DNA of 64,000 bases from Mactromeris polynyma (lineage: Eukaryota; Mollusca; Bivalvia; Venerida; Mactridae): NCBI GenBank assembly GCA_032209605.1, contig JASFXZ010000035.1, forward strand, positions 3,601,001 to 3,665,000, written 5' to 3'. Made by a program: the position numbers and the translations under genes. Below the pieces are notes generated by a model that was given only the letters and a program-made list of their open reading frames with translations, was not told where the DNA came from and made no database searches. Below, one piece after another: positions 57,401 to 64,000 of the stretch. The first letter of the stretch is position 1. Each line of letters opens with the position of its first letter.

Positions 57401-59585
57401 ACTGCTGACAGTAGTGGCCATATTCTGCTCATAGTGCTGACAGTAGTGGCCATATTTTGCTCATACTGCTGACAGTAGTGGCCATATTCTGTTCATACTG
57501 CTGACAATAGTAGCCATATTCTGCTCATAGTGCTGACAGTAGTGGCCATATTCTGCTCATATTGCTGACAGTAGTAGCCATATACTGCTCATACTGCTTA
57601 CAATTGTAGCCATATTCTGCTCATATTGCTGACAGTTGTAGCCATATTCTGCTCATATTGCTGACAGTTGTAGCTGTATTCTGCTCATACTGCTGAAAGT
57701 TGAAGCCATATTCTGCTCATACTGCTGACAGTAGTGGCCATATTCTGCTCATAATGCTGAAAGTTGAAGCCATATTCTGCTCATACTGCTGACAGTAGTG
57801 GCCATATTCTGCTCATATTGCTGACATTTGTAGCCATATTCTGCTCATACAGCTGACAATTGTAGCCATATTCTGCTCATATTGCTGACAGTAGTAGCCA
57901 TATTCTGCTCATACTGCTGACATTTGTAGCCATATTCTGCTCATAGTGCTGACAATTGTAGCCATATTCTGCTCATATTGCTGACAGTTGTAGCCATATT
58001 CTGCTCATACTGCTGACAATTGTAGCCATATTCTGCTCATATTGCTGACAGTAGTAGTCATATTCTGCTCATATTGCTGACAGTAGTGGCCATATTTCCG
58101 CTCATACTGCTGACAATTGTAGCCATATTTCTGCTCATACTGCTGACAATTGTAGCCTTATATCTGCTCATACTGCTGACAGTAGTAGCCATATTCTGCT
58201 CATACTGCTGACAGTAGTAGCCATATTCTGCTCATACTGCTGACATTTGTAGCCATATTCTGCTCATAGTGCTGACAATTGTAGCCATATTCTGCTCATA
58301 TTGCTGACAGTTGAAGCCATATTCTGCTCATACTGCTGACAATTGTAGCCATATTCTGCTCATATTGCTGACAGTAGTAGTCATATTCTGCTCATATTGC
58401 TGACAGTAGTGGCCATATTTCCGCTCATACTGCTGACAATTGTAGCCATATTTCTGCTCATACTGCTGACAATTGTAGCCATATATCTGCTCATACTGCT
58501 GACAGTAGTAGCCATATTCTGCTCATACTGCTGACAATTGTAGCCATATTCTGCTCATATTGCTGACAGTTGTAGCCATATTCTGCTCATACTGCTGACA
58601 GTAGTAGCCATATTCTGCTCATACTGCTGAAAGTTGAAGCCATATTCTGCTCATACTGCTGACAGTAGTGGCCATATTCTGCTCATATTGCTGACATTTG
58701 TAGCCATATTCTGCTCATACAGCTGACAATTGTAGCCATATTCTGCTCATATTGCTGACAGTAGTAGCCATATTCTGCTCATAGTGCTGACAATTGTAGC
58801 CATATTCTGCTCATATTGCTGACAGTTGTAGCCATATTCTGCTCATACTGCTGACAATTGTAGCCATATTCTGCTCATATTGCTGACAGTAGTAGTCATA
58901 TTCTGCTCATATTGCTGACAGTAGTGGCCATATTTCCGCTCATACTGCTGACAATTGTAGCCATATTTCTGCTCATACTGCTGACAATTGTAGCCTTATA
59001 TCTGCTCATACTGCTGACAGTAGTAGCCATATTCTGCTCATACTGCTGACAGTAGTAGCCATATTCTGCTCATACTGCTGACATTTGTAGCCATATTCTG
59101 CTCATAGTGCTGACAATTGTAGCCATATTCTGCTCATATTGCTGACAGTTGAAGCCATATTCTGCTCATACTGCTGACAATTGTAGCCATATTCTGCTCA
59201 TATTGCTGACAGTAGTAGTCATATTCTGCTCATATTGCTGACAGTAGTGGCCATATTTCCGCTCATACTGCTGACAATTGTAGCCATATTTCTGCTCATA
59301 CTGCTGACAATTGTAGCCATATATCTGCTCATACTGCTGACAGTAGTAGCCATATTCTGCTCATACTGCTGACAATTGTAGCCATATTCTGCTCATATTG
59401 CTGACAGTTGTAGCCATATTCTGCTCATACTGCTGACAGTAGTAGCCATATTTCTGCTCATACTGCTGACAGTAGTAGCCATATTTCTGCTCATACTGCT
59501 GACAGTAGTAGCCATTTTCTGCTCAAACTGCTGACAGTAGTAGCCATATTCTGCTCAAACTGGTGACAGTAGTAGACATATTGGT
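54470..59585. repeat. 32-bp satellite array, about 160 units, with higher-order repeats
   Basis: Unit ctgctcatactgctgacagt plus agtggccatatt (32 bp). Some units are 33 bp (atattt or atatat). Variant units recur in fixed order. The marker gccatatttccgctcatac occurs at 56,611, 56,933, 58,089, 58,412, 58,927 and 59,250: pairs 322-323 bp apart, with blocks repeated 838 bp and ~1,478 bp apart. Because 32 is not a multiple of three, translation cycles through all frames, so short ORFs here are meaningless. The array decays into tgctactgctattactgcta at its right edge. Confidence 0.95.
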
Positions 59586-59998
59586 GCTTGCTACTGCTAT
59601 TACTGCTACTATTGATAAATACACATCGATGATATCTAAACGTCTCAAGCAATTGAATAAAATCAAGCACATAAAACGTCACAGACAAATACTGAACAGA
59701 AAATTAGAAATAAATTGTCACGATATTAACCACATACGGTTCCTTCAATATACATATAACAAAAGTGATAAGTACTCCAAAGATATGTTTAGGATATTGC
59801 AATTCAATATGAATATATCAAAATAGAAATTTAAGACATGTAAAGTTCAATATGTTTGTATTTTAGCACATAATCATCCTATTTAGTGATATAAATCCAA
59901 TTACATGTTCACGAATGGACGCTCTTCTTGTGAAACGTTTGATCTGAGAAACATTCTTTTGTGTGGTTGTTTATTGCGATATGACGTTGAGTTAAATA
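59586..59998. other. No gene seen
   Basis: The ORF 59,563-59,826 starts inside the satellite. Its product (SKRLKQLNKIKHIKRHRQ...) is basic low-complexity with no recognisable family. Confidence 0.35.
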
Positions 59999-60722
59999 CA
60001 GTAAGACCTCACTTAAAGACCGCATCAATAATAAGACCACCTCAATAGTAAGACCACCTCAATAATAAGACCACATCAATAATAAGACCACCTCGATAAT
60101 AAGACCACATCAATAATATGACCACCTCGATAGTAAGACCACCTCAATAATAAGACCACCTCGATAATAAGACCACCTCAATAGTAAGACCACCTCAATA
60201 ATAAGACCACATCAATAATAAGACCACCTCGATAATAAGACCACATCAATAATAAGACCACCTCAATAGTAAGACCACCTCAATAATAAGATCACCTCGA
60301 TAATAAGACCACCTCAATAGTAAGACCACCTCAATAATAAGATCACCTCGATAATAAGACCACCTCGATCAATATTAAGAACAAAATTATCCATAAGTCC
60401 ATTTTCACTGTTTTCCTCTTTATTTAACCTCAATATTAAGACAAGTCCCGTTTCATTAACATTCTTATCTTATCTTAAATTTTCGATTAAATTTTTTTTT
60501 TAAATTAATTTTCTTAAGATTTTCTTGTGTCCGTCGTCTGTTTACATTATAGATAAAAAATGGCAGCCATAATTACACAAGAACGCAAAAGAATTGAGAA
60601 ATTCTTAAGTAAGAAAAGTTACTGAAACGCTTTTCTTAGCAAATAATTCTTAAGAACTTTCTTACGCTAAGAAGTTGCCTAAGAAGGGTCCCAATGTCGG
60701 TTTTATTATTGAGGTTTTACTT
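59999..60722. mobile_element. TA-flanked inverted-repeat element with internal 17-bp array
   Basis: Left end CAGTAAGACCTCA and right end TGAGGTTTTACTT are near-inverted copies (two mismatches in 12), each bordered by TA. This is the pattern of a non-autonomous pogo/mariner-type element. Between about 60,020 and 60,370 the phrase aataataagaccacctc repeats every 17 bp (~20 units, with agt/aat and cga/caa variants). It seems to have expanded from the subterminal motif. No transposase. Confidence 0.65.
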
Positions 60723-61389
60723 TATGCAAATGATGATAGAATATGACATCATCTTGCACTGCCCGCTTCCCGCGATTGACTATCACGTTGCATTCATGTT
60801 TTAATGGATAATTTACGTTCGTTTAACGGAATGTGATTGGACCAAATATCGACCAATCAAAACACTGATTACAAACTTAATTCTCGTCAGCTTAAAAATA
60901 TGCACTAATGGAGAAATGACAAATAAATTGTTGTCGCTGTATCTTTGAAATTCAATAGAGAGAAAAAATTGAAAAAAGGGAACGCCACATACAGACGACA
61001 GTGCCTCCCCACACAGACCTCCGGGAAAACAACAGTCCATAAAACATGAGGCACTTGAGGAGATTAAAGGGTAGAGCTACATACATTAGGGAACAGAGGC
61101 ACAAGGATTGGCCTGGCAGACCATAATGTATAACTAGAAGAATCAAAGAATTTTGTTTCCATATTAAAATTGTTATACGCCATTTTGACAAGTATACCAA
61201 AGTCATAAAAGAACGAGCATTGCGATTAGTTAAAAATCGCCTTCTAATCATAAAGCGACCAATGAAAGTGTGTATATTTTTACATTTAAATAGAAACAAC
61301 AAAGTGTGGACTAAATAATCCACGTGCAATGAATAAAACGTAAAAAATGACTAGCAATGAGCATCTTACTTTTATAGTGTTTTAGAGTC
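60723..61389. other. Repeat-derived sequence, no gene seen
   Basis: Includes a minus-strand copy of the ggcgttccc dispersed repeat (60,965-61,045). The minus ORF 61,329-60,952 overlaps that repeat and has no recognisable product. Confidence 0.4.
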
Positions 61390-62405
61390 ATTATGTGTTT
61401 CTTGTGATCATCTTACTTTACGTGAATCTATAATTCTTGGTGATGTTAATACCAATGTGTCTAGCTCTTCTAAATGCCCACTTCTTGGTGGTTTAACATC
61501 ATTTTGTGCTTCTTGTGATCATCTTACTTCACGTGAATCTATAATTCTTGGTGATGTTAATACATTTGTACCAATGTGTCTAGCTCTTCTAAATGCCCAC
61601 TTCTTGGTGGTTTAGCATCATTTTGTGCTTCTTGTGATCATCTTACTTCACGTGAATCTATAATTCTTGGTGATGTTAATACCAATGTGTCTAGCTCTTC
61701 TAAATGCCCACTTCTTGGTGGTTTAGCATCATTTTGTGCTTCTTGTGATCATCTTACTTCACGTGAATCTATAATTCTTGGTGATGTTAATACCAATGTG
61801 TCTAGCTCTTCTAAATGCCCACTTCTTGGTGGTTTAACATCATTTTGTGCTTCTTGTGATCTTCTTACTTCACGTGAATCTATAATTCTTGGTGATGTTA
61901 ATACATTTGTACCAATGTGTCTAGCTCTTCTAAATGCCCACTTCTTGGTGGTTTAACATCATTTTGTGCTTCTTGTGATCTTCTTACTTCACGTGAATCT
62001 ATAATTCTTGGTGATGTTAATACATTTGTACCAATGTGTCTAGCTCTTCTAAATGCCCACTTCTTGGTGGTTTAGCATCATTTTGTGCTTCTTGTGATCA
62101 TCTTACTTTACGTGAATCTATAATTCTTGGTGATGTTAATACCAATGTGTCTAGCTCTTCTAAATGCCCACTTCTTGGTGGTTTAACATCATTTTGTGAA
62201 TTGTTTAATTTTTCACAATTAATTAAAGATCCAACAAGAATCTCAAACATTTCATCTTCAACAATCGACCTATTTGTTTCAGACCAGGAGAAAATCTCAT
62301 ATGGTGGAGTAGTGGATATTTCAATCAGTGACCAATCCATGATATTTTGTACTCGTAAATTAACTCGTAATTATATTGGAAAACATAATACTGTGAAGAA
62401 TAGAT
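61390..62405 (+). mobile_element. LINE endonuclease C-terminal part with tandem internal duplication
   Basis: The segment encoding RESIILGDVNTNVSSSSKCP ... LLGGLTSFC is repeated about seven times, at 111-bp steps or 119 bp where acatttgt is inserted. The last unit continues into the normal LINE sequence ELFNFSQLIKDPTR, SSTIDLFVSD, GGVVDISISDQSMIFCTRK. GDxN matches a catalytic motif of APE-type retrotransposon endonucleases. The terminal SDH motif reads SDQ, so the catalytic His is gone. The 8-bp inserts shift frame, hence the broken ORFs (61,576-61,956; 62,036-62,602). Confidence 0.8.
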
Positions 62406-63236
62406 CTTTGAATCAAAGCACTGAAAGTGCTGACAGCAAGGGGCTCACTGTAGATCACAGACGTTACTATTTTAAGTATCACAATAGTCTACCAAGAACA
62501 CATTGTTATGTCAGTTTATTAAATAATATAGCAGTTAAACACACACTATTGTATACAAAGAATTGGTATAGACATTCAGAAGGATGGATGGAGAAGAAGT
62601 AAACAGTACCTTACTGTTGAGTATATGCCAAGTTTCAATGCAATCTATTGAAAACTTAAGTATTTTGCTACATGTGTTCTAAAAGGAGATTTCATTTCAA
62701 AGGGACATAATTCTAAAACATTTTGATGGATGCACAGCAAATTTATGTCTTCCATATCTACAAATCATGTATCATGGTACTTGTATTATCAAACTGCATT
62801 GTAATCCCTTGAAAATTGAAGAAGTAGATAGCCACACAAACTACATATGTTGTATATTGGACAGAACAACCAATCGACCGACCTACAGACAGGATGACAA
62901 TAAAACAAAAAGTATTTTTCAGTAAATCGTCGATATTCAACGAAACGATGACGGAAAATTGCATTTCCCATGATTTCAATATACGTATAATTGTTCGTTG
63001 GATATATTATATGTTGCACCGTTTTCTTGTATACGTATCTCTTACCTACTGCTATCATCCGCTGCCTAATGTACACTATCTTATACTATTATCCGCTAGC
63101 TTGTTTTCAGCGCACTTCACGCGTGATACGGCTGCGGCGTAGGCAGATATCAAATCCGTTTTCTAGCTGATATCGCAAATGCTTACCGCTATTTCTTTGT
63201 TAGAAAAGTACTACTTTCTTCAGGAGTATGTAGCCT
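62406..63236. other. Foreign or rearranged sequence between LINE endonuclease and RT
   Basis: After NTVKNRSLNQ the expected LINE linker to the RT domain is not recognisable. AT-rich non-coding text follows, with several stop codons, up to the RT start. It is likely an insertion or a junction of two LINE copies. Confidence 0.5.
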
Positions 63237-64000
63237 TTGGCGGTTCAGAATGTAAGACTTGGGATGACTCATCCGATGAGTGTCCGTGGATTTCGCTTAC
63301 TACAGCAATTGGCTCTGACGAGCCCTTTTACTCTGCTAAAGGCATTTTTTCCAAATAGTTTTTCATTTTCTATTGTGTCTGAGAACAATATTCTTAAGCA
63401 TTTGAATAACCTTAGTGCAAACAAGGCCACTGGATTAGATGGAATCCCCTGTTGGTTCATAAGGGACAGTGCACCCTTTATAGCTTGTCCCCTTACTCAT
63501 ATTGTAAACCTTTCTATTATCCAAGGTGTGGTTCCCGAGGATCTTAAGACTGCCCATGGTATTCCTTTGTACAAGAAAAATGATAACACAGAGGTTGGTA
63601 ATTATCGACCAGCATCTATTTTGAGATTTTTGAAAGGGTCATTTATGATCAAGTGGAAGGTTATTTGAATGATAAGAAACTCCTATACAGCTTTCAGTCT
63701 AGGTTTAGACGTGGTTTTTCTACAGATACCTGTCTCATTCATCGATCAGATTTCATTAAATTTCAGATGGATCAATGTTATATGGTGGGCATGGTCCTAC
63801 TTGATTTACAGAAGGCGTTCGACACAGTCAATCACATTATTTTGTTTATGAAGTTAAACGCTATTGGCCTTAGTTCTAATGCTGTCAGATGGTTTCAGTC
63901 TTATCTTTCTGATAGACATCAGTTAGTTGATGTTTCTGGTGTACATTCCAGCCAGTGTCCAGTCACATGTGGGGTACCTAAAGGGTCTATCCTAGGGCCC
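63237..64000 (+). mobile_element. LINE reverse transcriptase, frameshifted, cut by window end
   Basis: The first frame encodes NNLSANKATGLDGIPCWFI, GVVPEDLKTAHGIPLYKK, GNYRPASIL (RT blocks 0-2). It then shifts at about 63,620 into a second frame open from 63,629 to the window end: FERVIYDQVEGYLNDKKLLY, FRRGFSTDTCLIH, MVLLDLQKAFDTV (block with the first catalytic Asp) and GVPKGSILGP. The YADD/FADD block lies beyond 64,000. Family: jockey/CR1/L2-like non-LTR element. The frame break makes this copy inactive as it stands. Confidence 0.88.

Noticed and set aside
54470..59585. Short ORFs such as 55,086-55,271 with YYSQQYEQ repeats
   Set aside because: The 32-bp period changes frame every unit, so the apparent peptides are satellite translations.

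Overview
This window looks like an animal nuclear genome, most probably a bivalve mollusc. The inference rests on AT-rich sequence, spliced genes with GT-AG introns, a DZIP3-type HEPN plus NACHT gene family (expanded in bivalves and some other invertebrates), non-LTR retrotransposon pieces, tRNA-derived repeats, TA-flanked inverted-repeat elements and very large minisatellites. No bacterial-type gene organisation is present. The species cannot be named from sequence alone.

Left half (1-32.8 kb): two tandem copies of a ~15-17.6 kb segment. Each carries, on the minus strand, a five-coding-exon NLR-like immune gene (gene 1, 5066-12950; gene 2, 23751-31809). I derived the exon structure from ORFs, splice sites and matching phases. 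The predicted order is: short hydrophobic leader ending in a 2A-like motif (GIEQNPGP in gene 1, GIEQHPGP in gene 2); DZIP3-like HEPN domain whose RNxxxH motif is split by an intron; heptad coiled coil; NACHT ATPase with Walker A and B; and an irregular leucine-rich C-terminus. Tail-to-tail with each gene, on the plus strand, are one transmembrane exon and short tail exons of an unidentified single-pass membrane protein. A ~2.7 kb, 39-bp minisatellite lies in the inferred first intron of gene 1; the equivalent place in segment 2 has one unit.

Middle (32.8-49.7 kb): no convincing host gene. It holds a 2.75 kb inverted-repeat element with a truncated LINE inside, a 1.27 kb TA-flanked inverted-repeat element, two divergent copies of an unclassified repeat, and an 81-bp coding-length minisatellite.

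Right part (49.7-64 kb): a third, broken copy of the NLR 5' region (50.3-52.2 kb), with the NPGP codons and splice donor deleted and a stop in the HEPN exon, bracketed by inverted ~400-bp arms; a ~5.1 kb, 32-bp satellite with higher-order structure; a TA-flanked inverted-repeat element with an internal 17-bp array; and a damaged LINE whose endonuclease region has been tandemly duplicated and whose reverse transcriptase runs off the window end.

The strongest candidate for a little-described system is the HEPN-NACHT gene pair with a 2A-like recoding leader: it predicts one mRNA giving a leader-free product and possibly a leader-bearing one, coupling an RNA-cleaving-type domain to an NLR switch, with the leader decaying differently in each paralogue.
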